From: an uncultured Collinsella sp.
Lineage (GTDB): Bacteria; Actinomycetota; Coriobacteriia; Coriobacteriales; Coriobacteriaceae
Reading direction: 5' to 3'
Assembly (NCBI GenBank): GCA_937989875.1
Contig: CALKBO010000018.1
Coordinates: 1-64,000 of the forward strand
Length of the DNA stretch: 64,000 nucleotides
Shown here: piece by piece, positions 1 through 9,132 of the stretch
Numbering within the stretch: the stretch's first letter is position 1
Layout: every line of letters begins with the position of its first letter
Notes under the pieces: generated by a model
Told to the model about the DNA's origin: nothing
Database searches by the model: none
What the model saw: the letters and a program-made list of their open reading frames with translations, nothing else
Made by a program: the position numbers and the translations under genes

Positions 1-227
1 ATCCGGTCGCACGGAGAGCATTTACCAGTTGACAAAACTATAGGAACACCCCCCTGAACAGAATCGCCGTTATCGGTTGACGGTGCGGCGATTGCCGCCA
101 GCGGCGACATGAGCGGCTGAGCGATGAGGCCCGCCGTCAAAACGGTTGCGACGGCGCGGTTGGCAACGCCCTTGACGTTGACGGCCTTGGCCCGAGGCTC
201 AAAGTGTTGTGGACTGTAGTTTGCCAT
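1..227 (-). CDS. N-terminal fragment of a secreted protein, runs off the window
   Basis: An open frame starts at ATG 227, six bases after a GGGAGAAAG-type ribosome binding site, and runs to the window edge without a stop. The visible 75 residues begin MANYSPQHFEPRAK, followed by a basic stretch and a hydrophobic segment (about residues 28-48, AVATVLTAGLIAQPLM...AIAA) that looks like a signal peptide with Ala-x-Ala-type cleavage. The mature part starts with polar residues APSTDNGD. The function cannot be told from this piece; an extracellular or cell-wall protein is inferred from the export signal only. Confidence 0.6.
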   Translation of the reverse strand, partial: MANYSPQHFEPRAKAVNVKGVANRAVATVLTAGLIAQPLMSPLAAIAAPSTDNGDSVQGGVPIVLSTGKCSPCDR

Positions 228-534
228 GGCTTTCTCCCTTTGACATGGATGTATCCATACGTATCAAACGGTAGCTGTCGATTTTTGAATTCTGTTGCGC
301 AACATTGGCGACCAGCGTATTTTTTGAAATTCACGCTCTCGTGCTTCACAGTTTCGTCACATTTGAAGGAACTGGTGCATCATATTCTCGCGGGATGGAA
401 TTGAGCCTGTGATTTGCATTTGCTCCCGCGTCATCCGCCCTATCGGATTCCGCATCCAACAGACACCCCGCCCGCCACGGTGTAGAGTTAGGACAACGGG
501 CGCGTTGCGCGGACCGCGCTGGAACGAGGTGGAC
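228..534. other. Intergenic region between divergent genes
   Basis: About 300 bases separate the secreted-protein gene (left, minus) from the DUF389 gene (right, plus), so both promoters should lie here. The leader of the left gene contains a 14-bp palindrome at 245-258 (ATGGATGTATCCAT) that could be an operator. I could not place convincing -35/-10 boxes. The short frames in this region lack ribosome binding sites and resemble nothing known. Confidence 0.4.
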
Positions 535-1674
535 ATGGAACTCGACAAACAACAGATCAAGCGACTACGCGAACGCCATCACCGGCGCCACGGCATCCGC
601 CCTGCCCATAGTGAGGCTGCCGAGCAGGCTGGTCGCTTTTTAAAGCGCGCGTTCAACATTCGCGAGGGACGCGCGCCCTATCACGTGATCCGCAAGCGTT
701 TTGTAAACGGGGCGCGTCTGACTGGCTCTCACCTGTGTATCCTCATCATCGCCATGCTCATCGCAAGCATCGGCCTCGATATCGATTCGGACATTGCCAT
801 CGTGGGCGCCATGCTCATCTGCCCGCTTATGGGCTCGGTCCTTGCCATGGCATACGGTATTGCAACGCTCGACCGCGAGATAACCGTCGAGGCCATTGCC
901 AGCCTCGCACTGCAGATGGTCTTTTGCCTGGTCACGTCCACGCTGTACTTTAAGCTCTCGCCCCTTGGCACCACCACGGCGGCCATCATCGACAACTCGA
1001 CACCCACCATATGGGACCTTGCCGTCGCGCTCGCGGGCGGCTTTGCGGGTGGCCTGGGCAACTCGCGCGACCAGGAACCCGCCACGCTCATCGCCGGCGT
1101 GGCCGTGGCGACCGCGCTCATGCCGCCCCTGTGCGCGGCGGGCTATGGCATCGCCATCGCAAGCGGGTCGCTGTTTCTCTCGGCGCTCTACGAGTTTGGC
1201 ATCAACGTGGTCTTTATCGCACTGGCCGCCGAAGCCGTGCTGCTTCTTTTGCGTGTGCCGCTCAAGCGCGACCTCAACGGCGACGGCATTGTGACCGCCG
1301 AGGAAAACGCTGAGGTCAACGAGCTGTCACGCAAAGTGCGCCGCCGCATTATTGTGGGCACGGTGATCTTTGCCATCCCCTGCATCGTTATGACCGCGGG
1401 TTCCATTGGCTCGGCGCAGGCCGGCGTGCAGGACGGCTACGGCGTCACCGAGACCACACGCGAGCTTGCCGCGGTGCTGCCGGGCTTTAAGGATTACACC
1501 GTCGCCGTCGAGACCTCGGCCACCGAAGGCGACGAGGAGGGCATCGTCGAGCGCCAAACTGTCGCCCATGTGACAACGAGCGAGGCGCTCGGAACGCACG
1601 ACCGCCACGTCGCCCGCAAGCTCATCGACCTCAACGTGCCCGAACTCGATCGCGTGGAGTTCGATGTGAAGTGA
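535..1674 (+). CDS. DUF389 integral membrane protein
   Basis: A 379-residue membrane protein of the DUF389 (TIGR00341-like) family, whose function is unknown. After a basic cytoplasmic N-terminus (residues 1-60) there are about seven hydrophobic segments (roughly 62-82, 86-108, 120-140, 157-176, 182-205, 210-235 and 275-295). The family core is recognisable in GAMLICPLMGSVLAMAYG and in the LAGGFAGGLG and TALMPPLCAAGYG blocks. A soluble C-terminal tail of about 80 residues follows. The ATG at 535 was preferred over the in-frame upstream start at 409 because it follows a purine-rich AACGAGGTGG and the upstream extension has no family similarity. It is monocistronic; the next gene converges on it. 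Confidence 0.85.
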   Translation: MELDKQQIKRLRERHHRRHGIRPAHSEAAEQAGRFLKRAFNIREGRAPYHVIRKRFVNGARLTGSHLCILIIAMLIASIGLDIDSDIAIVGAMLICPLMGSVLAMAYGIATLDREITVEAIASLALQMVFCLVTSTLYFKLSPLGTTTAAIIDNSTPTIWDLAVALAGGFAGGLGNSRDQEPATLIAGVAVATALMPPLCAAGYGIAIASGSLFLSALYEFGINVVFIALAAEAVLLLLRVPLKRDLNGDGIVTAEENAEVNELSRKVRRRIIVGTVIFAIPCIVMTAGSIGSAQAGVQDGYGVTETTRELAAVLPGFKDYTVAVETSATEGDEEGIVERQTVAHVTTSEALGTHDRHVARKLIDLNVPELDRVEFDVK

Positions 1675-1749
1675 TGCAGAGCGCGGGATGAATGCTCGCA
1701 CGGACGCAAGTTACGACGAGGCGCAGGTGCGATACGGACACGAGCAAAT

Positions 1750-1790
1750 AGCGGGGTGCAGTTCACACCCGCGCCCCGCTCGCTGTTTTA
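1750..1790 (+). terminator. Probable terminator after the DUF389 gene
   Basis: AGCGGGG (1750-1756) pairs with CCCCGCT (1774-1780), followed by CGCTGTTTTATT. The loop is long (17 nt), so this is only a moderate candidate for termination of the DUF389 transcript between convergent genes. Confidence 0.45.
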
Positions 1791-1800
1791 TTGCTGTGAA

Positions 1801-2214
1801 TCAACTGTCCAGATCGACATCGCCAGACTCCACCGTAAACGCAGGTTTGGTGCTCACCAGATAAAATCGGGTCACTTTGCTATCTCTAAATAGATAGAGC
1901 TGGCCCTGATCGCGCCGGCGCGATATATACGCAACGTGAATCGTACCGAATTCTTCGCCGTTTTCCTTCTTTAATATCAGGATGTTGGGGTCATCCGTAC
2001 GCTTAAACTGCCCGTCAACGCAGCTGCCGTCTTTGTCGACCAGTTGCCACCGATGGTTATCCTCTTCAAGAAAGGCCAGGGTTTCCAGACTCGTCTTGTC
2101 GTCCCGATAGTAACTATAGGACGTTTCTCGGCTTATAGCAAACAGCCCTGTAGCGCCCAGGAGCACAGCCAGGCAGACCACTGCAAGGGTTATCGAAATA
2201 GCACGGCGACCCAT
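1801..2214 (-). CDS. Small membrane-anchored hypothetical protein
   Basis: A 137-residue protein of unknown function. Residues 7-28 (SITLAVVCLAVLLGATGLFA) form a signal anchor or transmembrane helix. The rest is soluble and polar, with alternating beta-like and charged segments (YYRDDKTSLETLAFLEEDNHRWQLVDKDGSC) and no cysteine motif or catalytic signature that I recognise. It probably faces the outside of the cell. The ribosome binding site before ATG 2214 is weak (GGTTGGG). It stands alone, convergent with the DUF389 gene. Confidence 0.6.
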   Translation of the reverse strand: MGRRAISITLAVVCLAVLLGATGLFAISRETSYSYYRDDKTSLETLAFLEEDNHRWQLVDKDGSCVDGQFKRTDDPNILILKKENGEEFGTIHVAYISRRRDQGQLYLFRDSKVTRFYLVSTKPAFTVESGDVDLDS

Positions 2215-2404
2215 GTTAGCCCAACCGATAGTTGTTTAACGGAGCGCGAAACATACCTGGAACCTCCGATGTCAGGGGGAACGTCGCCAGCAGGCTGACG
2301 ACAACTATCTGCTTCTGACATCAAACCATATGGCTGCCACTCGCGGAGGGGGCATCGGCAAACGGCGTGTTTTCATACTCCATTGGTCAAACCTAAGCGC
2401 GGCC

Positions 2405-2876
2405 CTACAGCTCGTACTTGTACACGCGGTAGATGTACTTTTCGGCTTCCATCTCGTAGGTGGCGATGGGCAGTCCATAGCGATCGTACTCGGCAAAGGT
2501 CTTGGCCTGGCCCGATGCCACGAGCATACTATTCGAATCGCCGACGCGCTGTGCGCTGCTCACGTAGCCCGAGAACGGCACGGCGATCTGGCCCACAAGC
2601 TCGTAGGTGCGCGCGGTCTCGTCCACCGTAAAGATGTGCCCAAACGAATGCGTCCCCTTACTGTAGTCGGTCACCACCGCGGCGCCCAGCTGGCCCCAGT
2701 CGAACTTGGGATAGCTCTCGGTCGCACCAAAGTTGTTGTCGTACAGCAGCACCTGATAGCGACCGGTCGTTGCCGTGTCAGAACTCGGCAGATACGTCAC
2801 GCTGTGCTGGCCCGCGTTGAGCGAAAAATCGCCCTGGGCCCGCAGCAGCTTGTCCTCAAAGCCCGAACCGGCTCAT
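2405..2876 (-). pseudogene. C-terminal remnant of an aryl-sulfate sulfotransferase
   Basis: The frame ending at 2405 encodes about 155 residues resembling the end of aryl-sulfate sulfotransferases (AssT beta-propeller): GFEDKLLRAQGDFSLNAGQHSVTYLP, then SGYVSSAQRVGD...FAEYDRYGLPIATYEM, then YRVYKYEL. AssT proteins are usually near 600 residues, so most of the gene is missing. A good ribosome binding site (AGAAAGGAGTGG) and an ATG at 2876 stand just upstream, but the ATG is one base out of frame with the remnant and hits TGA after six codons. This looks like an internal deletion that joined a start site to the 3' end of the gene. A functional short protein from the GTG at 2800 is possible but unlikely. 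Confidence 0.65.
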
Positions 2877-2963
2877 TGCCACTCCTTTCTATTTCTGGGT
2901 CCATCTTCTCACTGTTGGCGGCCGGAAATGATCCGTTTTCCTCCGTCCCCGAGAGGTCATTTT

Positions 2964-3923
2964 TTAGTACTTGAAGAAGCCCTCGCCCGAGCTTTCGCCC
3001 AGCTTGCCTTCGTCGAGCATTTTCTTGAGGACGGATGCCATGGCCTTAAAGTTGTAGGGCATCATCATCTTCTTGAGCAGCGGGCTCACCAGGCCCGGGA
3101 CCTTCTGATACTGCATAACGATGTTGTACGCCGTCTGGATGCCCACGGTGTCGAATACGCGGAACGGGCCCTTGGGAGCGCCGGTGCCGCGCGTCCACGC
3201 GAGGTCGATGCTCTTGGGGTCACTCACACCCGAGACATACAGGTCAAGGCCCGAAAGCAGCCATGGCACCAGCATGGAATTGAGCAGATAGCCGTTCTTT
3301 TCCTTGTTGACGGGCAGGGCAAGCATACGGATATCGTTAGCAAAGTCGACGAGCTCATCGAAATAGCGCTTGTCGGTTTGGCTCTGGGCCATGACCTCGG
3401 TCATGTTGTTCTTCCAGATGGAGTTGGCAAAGTGCAGCGACAGGTACTTCTCGGGACGACCAGTGTACTTGGCAAAGGTGCTCGGCAGCAGCGTGGAGGA
3501 GTTGGTCACGACGACAGTCTTTTGCGGGAGGACCGGGGCGAGCTTCTTGTAGAAGTCAATCTTTGCCTGGGTATCCTCAGCCATAGACTCGATAACCAGG
3601 TCGGCGTCAGCCACTGCCTTGGCAAGATCGAGCTCCAGCTTGAGTGTGGAGTAGGCACGCTCAACGGCGGCGAGCGCCGCTTCCTTGTCGAAGGGCTGGC
3701 CGCTATCGGCGATACCGGCGCACCACTCGCCCGTGCCGTCCGCCATGCCCTCGATAGCCGCGATGTACTCCTCGCGCACATGATCGATCTTGGGCTGGGT
3801 GCGGCCGATGCTGCCCTCGCTGCGCAGCCAAATCGTTACATCAAAGCCGCAGTAGGCAGCCTGAAAGGCAATCTGGCTTCCCAGCACGCCGCCGCCGGCA
3901 ACGCAAACGGTCTTGTAGCTCAT
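2964..3923 (-). CDS. 3-hydroxyacyl-CoA dehydrogenase (3-hydroxybutyryl-CoA type)
   Basis: A 319-residue NAD(P)-dependent enzyme that would interconvert 3-oxoacyl-CoA and 3-hydroxyacyl-CoA in the cytoplasm. The N-terminal Rossmann fold carries VCVAGGGVLGSQIA (residues 6-19). The acidic switch and VIESMAED motif of the family are present, as is a catalytic-histidine block near residue 163 (SLHFANSIWKNNMTEVM, compared with HFFNPxPxM in classical enzymes). A C-terminal all-alpha domain ends GESSGEGFFKY. It is slightly longer than the usual 280-290 residues. The ATG follows AGAGAGGA at seven bases. It lies downstream of the dehydratase activase on the same strand but behind a terminator, so a shared acyl-CoA pathway (butyrate or amino-acid fermentation) is only inferred. 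Confidence 0.85.
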   Translation of the reverse strand: MSYKTVCVAGGGVLGSQIAFQAAYCGFDVTIWLRSEGSIGRTQPKIDHVREEYIAAIEGMADGTGEWCAGIADSGQPFDKEAALAAVERAYSTLKLELDLAKAVADADLVIESMAEDTQAKIDFYKKLAPVLPQKTVVVTNSSTLLPSTFAKYTGRPEKYLSLHFANSIWKNNMTEVMAQSQTDKRYFDELVDFANDIRMLALPVNKEKNGYLLNSMLVPWLLSGLDLYVSGVSDPKSIDLAWTRGTGAPKGPFRVFDTVGIQTAYNIVMQYQKVPGLVSPLLKKMMMPYNFKAMASVLKKMLDEGKLGESSGEGFFKY

Positions 3924-4092
3924 GGAACGGTCCTCTCTTACGTAATTCCATAGATGTGTATTTATTCAACCGTAAGGAGGACGCGCGCTGGGGGTGGGTT
4001 CTATAAACGGACGGTAATTTGCGGCGAACGGCTACACCTGTTCATTAACTCAGGGCTTTACAGGCCGTTTTTTGGCGCTGCTGAACCGCTGT

Positions 4093-4222
4093 TTTCGGAA
4101 GTGCGGGGAAAAATCGGGTTTCGCCGACCAGATCGGCTTTTTTGACAACAAAACCGCAGGTCGCGGGAATCTAAAAAGGCGGTGTGCTCGGGAGGTTCGC
4201 GTTTTTCACCGCACTTCTGAAA
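4093..4222. repeat. 130-bp MITE-like inverted-repeat element
   Basis: Arms 4093-4113 and 4202-4222 are inverted repeats matching at 19 of 21 positions, enclosing about 88 bp. The interior holds a small hairpin GCCGA-ccaga-TCGGC followed by six T (4122-4144) and the string CAAAACCGCAGG, which recurs in the element at 51.1 kb. It fills most of the 416-base gap between the activase and the dehydrogenase. Open frames on both strands across it are low quality and arise from the inverted arms. It looks like a non-autonomous mobile or structured repeat. Confidence 0.5.
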
Positions 4223-4274
4223 TCCGAGTCCGCGAAAGGCACCAGCAAGCCCATTTACGCAACATATGTCCAGC

Positions 4275-4311
4275 AAAAACGGGTGGTAGCCGGTACGACT
4301 ACCACCCGTTT
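4275..4311 (-). terminator. Terminator of the activase gene
   Basis: A 13-bp perfect stem (4277-4289 with 4299-4311; core GGGTGGTAG/CTACCACCC) with a 9-nt loop. On the minus strand it ends in GTTTTTGC, a standard intrinsic terminator about 30 bases after the activase stop codon. Confidence 0.85.
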
Positions 4312-4339
4312 GTCTTATATCCGGCTCGAAGTAGGCCAA

Positions 4340-7300
4340 CTACTTCTTAATACCGCGCCCCAGACGCTTGGCGACCGATGCAACGGCCTCCTCGCTGGCC
4401 GGCCCACAGCTCACGCAGCCATCGTGGGCACGCATCTGGCCGGTGACCTCATCCATCGCGAGCGGCGCCACCTTCTCGAGCTTAAAGCCCTTACCGGCGC
4501 GCATGTTTTCCTTGGCCACGCTGATCATGAGCTTAATACGGTTGAGCTGGTTGACCTCGGACGCACCAGGATCATAGTCCACCGCAACGATGTTGCTCTC
4601 GGGATGCTGACGGCGCAGCTCCTTGATCACGGCCTTGCCCACCACGTGGTTGGGCAGGCACGCAAAGGGCTGCGTGCAGATGATGTTGGGCGCACCGTGA
4701 TCGATCAGGTCGAGCATCTCGGCCGTGAGCAGCCAGCCTTCGCCCATGTTGTTGCACACCGAGAGCACCGTGCGGGCCTTGTCCGCCATGGTGCCGATGC
4801 GCTCGGGCGCCTCGAATCGGCGGGACTTCTCGAGCATCTCCTCCACCGGCGTGCGCATCCAGTCCACGAGCTTGATAAGCGCCTGCATACCCGCACGCGT
4901 AGTGGCAGAGCTTCCCAGCTCGTCCTTCTGCAGCTCGGCGTTGCTCATGGAGTACAGGAAGAAGTCGAGCAGGCCCGGCACCACAGCCTCGCAGCCCTCG
5001 CGCTCAATGACATCGACCACGTGGTTGTTGGCCGTGGGGTGGAACTTGACCAGAATCTCGCCGACCACGCCCACGCGCGGCTTGGAGCCCTCGCCCACAA
5101 GCGGCATGCTGTCGAACGCGCGGATGGCCTCACGCGCAAGCTTGGTGTAGTTGTGGCGGTTGAACTTAGGCGCCAGCTTGCGGGCGCGCGCCATGTACTC
5201 CTCGTAGAGTGCGTTGGCAGCACCGGGCGTGGCCTCGTACGGGCGGCAGCGGTAGAGCATCTGCATCATCACGTCACCAAAGAGCACCGCGTAGACTGCC
5301 TGCTTAAGCAGCGCCGGCGTAATCTTAAAGCCGGGGTTGTCCTCGCCGAGCGCCACGGCCGAAAGCGAGATTACCGGAATCTCGGGGTGGCCGCTCTCGC
5401 GCAGTGCCTTGCGGATGAGCGCGATGTAGTTGGTGGCACGGCAGCCGCCGCCGGTCTGGCTGATAACCACGGCCGTCTTGGACAGGTCGTACCGACCGCT
5501 CTCGATGGCCTCCATGATCTGGCCCGTCACCAGGATCGACGGATAGCAGATGTCGTTGTTCACGTAGCGCAAGCCGGCCTCGACGGCATCGTGGTCAGTC
5601 GAGGGCAGCAGCTCCAAGTTGTAGCCAGCACCGCGGAACACCTCTTTGACCAGGTCAAAGTGGATCGGCGCCATCTGCGGGCACAGGATGGTGTAGCCCT
5701 CCTCGCGCATCTGCTCGGTGAAGGGCACCTTGGGCCACGCGGTCGAAGCGCTCTCACGCTGAGCCTCAAACGTGTACTTGCGGCTCGCGAACGCGGGGGC
5801 ATCCGTGGAGGGTGTCACCGGCGCGGCATCGCCCTGCTCGTAGGCCTCGCCCGCAGCCGTGGCCTCGGCCAAGCGCTCGGCCTCCTGGTCCTTAAGCGCG
5901 GCCATGAGCGAGCGGATACGGATGCGCACGGCACCCAGATTGGACACCTCGTCGATCTTGAGCACGGTGTAGATCTTGCCGCTGGCCTCCAGGATCTCCT
6001 GCACCTGGTCGGTGGTCAGAGCGTCCAGGCCGCAGCCGAAAGAGTTGAGCTGGATCAGGTCCAGGTCGTTGCGCATCGTCACAAAACGGGCGACGGCGTA
6101 CAGGCGGCTGTGGTACATCCACTGGTCAACGACGCGAATCGGACGCTCGGGCTTCACGAGATGCGCGAGCGAATCCTCGGTAAAGACCGCAAAGCCAAAG
6201 CTCGAGATAAGCTCAGGCAGGGCGTGGTTGATCTCGGGGTCGTTGTGGTAGGGACGACCGGCGAGCACGATGCCGTGACCGCCGTGGTCCTCGACCCACT
6301 TAAGGGCCTCCTCGCCCATGGTCTGGATGTCCTCGTGGAAACGCGCATCGGCCTCAAAGGCAGCGTTGACGGCGGCATCGACCTCGGAGCGCGTGATCTT
6401 GGGACCGCGCACGCGACCGCGACCGGCCTCAGCATCGGCCACTCGGTCGACGGCGAGCACCTGATACAGACGGCGCTTGAGCTCGGTCTTGTCGTGATAC
6501 GGCACAAACGGGTACAGGAACTCGATGTTCTGCTCGCGGATCTCGTCGATGTTGAGTGCCAACGCCGTGGGGTAGCTCATGACAATGGGGCAGTTGTAAC
6601 AGTTGCCGGCGGTCGGATCCTCCTTGCGCTCCCAGCGCACGCACGGCATCCAGATGAAGTCGACATCGCGGTCGATGAGGTTCATCACGTGGCCGTGGCT
6701 CATCTTGGCCGGATAGCACACGCTCTCGGACGGCATGGACTCGATGCCCGCCTGGTAGGTCTTTTTGCTCGACTGGTCGGACAGCTGCACGCTAAAGCCC
6801 AGGCGCGTAAAGAACGCGTGCCAGAAGGGGTAGTTCTCGTACATGTTGAGCGCGCGCGGGATACCCACAGTGCCGCGGGGGGCCTCGTCGGGACTCAGGA
6901 CCTCGCGGTTAAAGAGCAGCTCGTTTTTCTTTTTGAAGAGGTTGGGAGCCTCGGTCTTTTGCTTTTTGTGGCCGGCGCCCTTCTCGCAGCGGTTACCGGT
7001 AATGAAGCGCCTGCCGCCGCCAAAGTCGTTGACGGTAAGCTGGCAGTTGTTGGAGCAACGGCCGCAGCGGACATGCTTTTGCGTCACGGTAAGGTGCGCG
7101 ATGTCCTCGGCCGAGAGGATGGTCGAAGTGCCGTCGGCGCCGGCGCGATCGCGGGCGAGCAGGGCCGCACCGTAGGCGCCCATGCAGCCGGCAATGTCGG
7201 GACGCACGGCATGAACGCCGGTAAGCTGCTCAAATGCGCGCAGTGTGGCGTCGGACATAAAGGTGCCGCCCTGAACGATCACCTGGCTGCCGATCTCCTT

Positions 7301-9121
7301 GGGATCGCGCAGCTTAATAACCTTGAACAGGGCATTCTTGATGACGGAATAGGACAGGCCGGCCGCGATGTCGCCCACCGTGGCGCCTTCCTTTTGCGCC
7401 TGCTTGACGCGCGAGTTCATAAAGACCGTGCAGCGGCTGCCCAGGTCGACCGGGGCCTTGGCATGGATGGCAGCGTTGGCGAACGCGCGCACGTCCATGT
7501 TCATAGACACGGCGAAACTCTCGATAAAGCTGCCGCAGCCCGACGAGCAAGCCTCGTTGAGCATGATGTGCTCGATAACGCCGTCCTTGACGCGCAGGCA
7601 CTTCATGTCCTGGCCGCCAATGTCCAGAATAAACTCGACGCCGGGCAGGAATGCCTTGGCGCCGCGCAGGTGCGCAACGGTCTCGATCTCGCCGGAATCG
7701 GCCTTGAGGGCCTCGATGAGCAGTGCCTCGCCGTAGCCCGTGGTAGTCACGTGGCCGATGGTGCAGCCGGCGGGGATGTGGTTGTAGAAATCGGCCATGA
7801 TGACCTTGGCCGTGCCCAGGATGTCGCCGTTGTTGTTGCCGTACCAGGTGTGCAGCAGCTGACCGTCCTCGCCCACGAGCGCGGCCTTCATGGTGGTGGA
7901 GCCGGCGTCGATGCCGATGAACACGCGGCCGGTGTAGCCGTCGAGCTTGCCCTTGGGGACGACTTCCTGGTCGTGGCGGGTCTTGAACTCGGCAAAGTCC
8001 TCGTCGTTGGCAAAGAGCGGATCCAGACGCTCGACCTCGGCACCTTGTGTGTCACCCAGGGCATCGATGGCCTCGATGAGCTGCGGGAACGTGCTGAGCT
8101 TGTTGGACTCGTGCGCCATGGCGGCGCCGCTCGCCACAAACAGGTGAGCGTTTTGGGGCACAATGCGGTGCTCCTCGTCCAGGTTGAGCGTGAGGTAGAA
8201 GCGGTGGCGCAGCTCGGAGAGGTACTGCAGCGGGCCGCCCAGGAAGGCGACGTTGCCGCGGATGGGACGGCCGCATGCCAGGCCCGAGATGGTCTGGGTC
8301 ACGACGGCCTGGAAGATGGAGGCAGCCACGTCCTCGGGGCGGGCGCCCTCGTTGAGCAGCGGCTGCACGTCGGTCTTGGCAAAAACGCCGCAGCGGCTGG
8401 CGATGGGATAGATGGTGGTGGCGTTGGCCGCGAGCTCGTTGAGGCCGCTCGCGTCGGTGTGCAGCAGGGTTGCCATCTGGTCGATGAACGCGCCCGTGCC
8501 GCCGGCGCAGGTGCCGTTCATGCGCTGCTCGATGCCGTTGTCGAAATAGATGATCTTGGCGTCCTCGCCGCCCAGCTCGATGGCAACGTCGGTGGCCGGG
8601 ATAAGAGTCTCGACAGCGCGCTTGCTGGCGATGACCTCCTGGACAAACTCCAGGTCGAGCCACTGGGACAGCAGCAGGCCGCCCGAGCCGGTAATGGCGC
8701 AGGTCATCTGGGCCGTCGGCAGCACGGTCGCAGCACCCTCGAACAGGTCGCGGGCGCAGGCGCGGACGTCGGTGTGGTGGCGCTGGTACTTGGCGTAGAC
8801 AATCTGGTTGTCGTCGTTGAGCACGGCGAGCTTAACGGTGGTGGAGCCCACGTCAATGCCCAGGTGCAGGCTGCCGCGAGCGTTCTCGGGGTTGAAGATC
8901 GCGCCTTCGGGGGCCTGGCCGGCGGCTACGGGCTCAGCGGCGGTGGCGGGCTCGCTAGCGACGGACGTCTCCCCTGCCGCGTTCTTGGCATCGGCAACTG
9001 CCTCGGCAACTTTCTCGGCAGCTGCGGTCGCGGCCTTCTGCGCGGCATCCACCACGGCGGGTGCAGCCTCACGCGCGGCAGCGACCATACGGTCCTTAAT
9101 GCCCTCGACGAGTTTGCTCAT
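4340..9121 (-). CDS. 2-hydroxyacyl-CoA dehydratase activase, four-module fusion
   Basis: A 1593-residue cytoplasmic protein of the BcrAD/BadFG (HgdC-like) ATPase family, which uses ATP to drive one electron into radical 2-hydroxyacyl-CoA or benzoyl-CoA-type enzymes. After an Ala-rich helical N-terminus (1-80) comes ASKHA module 1 (LGIDVGSTT near 88; GGEDAK; CAGGTGAF; ASRCGVF). Module 2 follows (IGIDAGSTT near 402; GGQDMK; CSSGCGSF; GSRCTVF). A cysteine cluster CGRCSNNC sits near 687, then a DUF2229/COG3580 region (about 743-1000) and a COG3581-like C-terminus (about 1140-1593). The cysteine after each GxxD loop is where family members bind a bridging [4Fe-4S] cluster. The start follows GAGGAGA. 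A TetR gene lies 11 bases upstream. No dehydratase alpha/beta genes are in the window, so the substrate is unknown. Confidence 0.85.
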   Translation of the reverse strand: MSKLVEGIKDRMVAAAREAAPAVVDAAQKAATAAAEKVAEAVADAKNAAGETSVASEPATAAEPVAAGQAPEGAIFNPENARGSLHLGIDVGSTTVKLAVLNDDNQIVYAKYQRHHTDVRACARDLFEGAATVLPTAQMTCAITGSGGLLLSQWLDLEFVQEVIASKRAVETLIPATDVAIELGGEDAKIIYFDNGIEQRMNGTCAGGTGAFIDQMATLLHTDASGLNELAANATTIYPIASRCGVFAKTDVQPLLNEGARPEDVAASIFQAVVTQTISGLACGRPIRGNVAFLGGPLQYLSELRHRFYLTLNLDEEHRIVPQNAHLFVASGAAMAHESNKLSTFPQLIEAIDALGDTQGAEVERLDPLFANDEDFAEFKTRHDQEVVPKGKLDGYTGRVFIGIDAGSTTMKAALVGEDGQLLHTWYGNNNGDILGTAKVIMADFYNHIPAGCTIGHVTTTGYGEALLIEALKADSGEIETVAHLRGAKAFLPGVEFILDIGGQDMKCLRVKDGVIEHIMLNEACSSGCGSFIESFAVSMNMDVRAFANAAIHAKAPVDLGSRCTVFMNSRVKQAQKEGATVGDIAAGLSYSVIKNALFKVIKLRDPKEIGSQVIVQGGTFMSDATLRAFEQLTGVHAVRPDIAGCMGAYGAALLARDRAGADGTSTILSAEDIAHLTVTQKHVRCGRCSNNCQLTVNDFGGGRRFITGNRCEKGAGHKKQKTEAPNLFKKKNELLFNREVLSPDEAPRGTVGIPRALNMYENYPFWHAFFTRLGFSVQLSDQSSKKTYQAGIESMPSESVCYPAKMSHGHVMNLIDRDVDFIWMPCVRWERKEDPTAGNCYNCPIVMSYPTALALNIDEIREQNIEFLYPFVPYHDKTELKRRLYQVLAVDRVADAEAGRGRVRGPKITRSEVDAAVNAAFEADARFHEDIQTMGEEALKWVEDHGGHGIVLAGRPYHNDPEINHALPELISSFGFAVFTEDSLAHLVKPERPIRVVDQWMYHSRLYAVARFVTMRNDLDLIQLNSFGCGLDALTTDQVQEILEASGKIYTVLKIDEVSNLGAVRIRIRSLMAALKDQEAERLAEATAAGEAYEQGDAAPVTPSTDAPAFASRKYTFEAQRESASTAWPKVPFTEQMREEGYTILCPQMAPIHFDLVKEVFRGAGYNLELLPSTDHDAVEAGLRYVNNDICYPSILVTGQIMEAIESGRYDLSKTAVVISQTGGGCRATNYIALIRKALRESGHPEIPVISLSAVALGEDNPGFKITPALLKQAVYAVLFGDVMMQMLYRCRPYEATPGAANALYEEYMARARKLAPKFNRHNYTKLAREAIRAFDSMPLVGEGSKPRVGVVGEILVKFHPTANNHVVDVIEREGCEAVVPGLLDFFLYSMSNAELQKDELGSSATTRAGMQALIKLVDWMRTPVEEMLEKSRRFEAPERIGTMADKARTVLSVCNNMGEGWLLTAEMLDLIDHGAPNIICTQPFACLPNHVVGKAVIKELRRQHPESNIVAVDYDPGASEVNQLNRIKLMISVAKENMRAGKGFKLEKVAPLAMDEVTGQMRAHDGCVSCGPASEEAVASVAKRLGRGIKK

Positions 9122-9132
9122 TGTCTCTCCTC

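Noticed and set aside
2775..3953. A 392-codon plus-strand frame opposite the 3-hydroxyacyl-CoA dehydrogenase
   Set aside because: Antisense shadow; composition is unlike a protein and the minus-strand gene has complete family motifs.
4058..4350. Opposed short frames sharing an F-x-K-C-G-E-K motif
   Set aside because: The shared peptide arises because the inverted arms of the MITE-like element are read on both strands.
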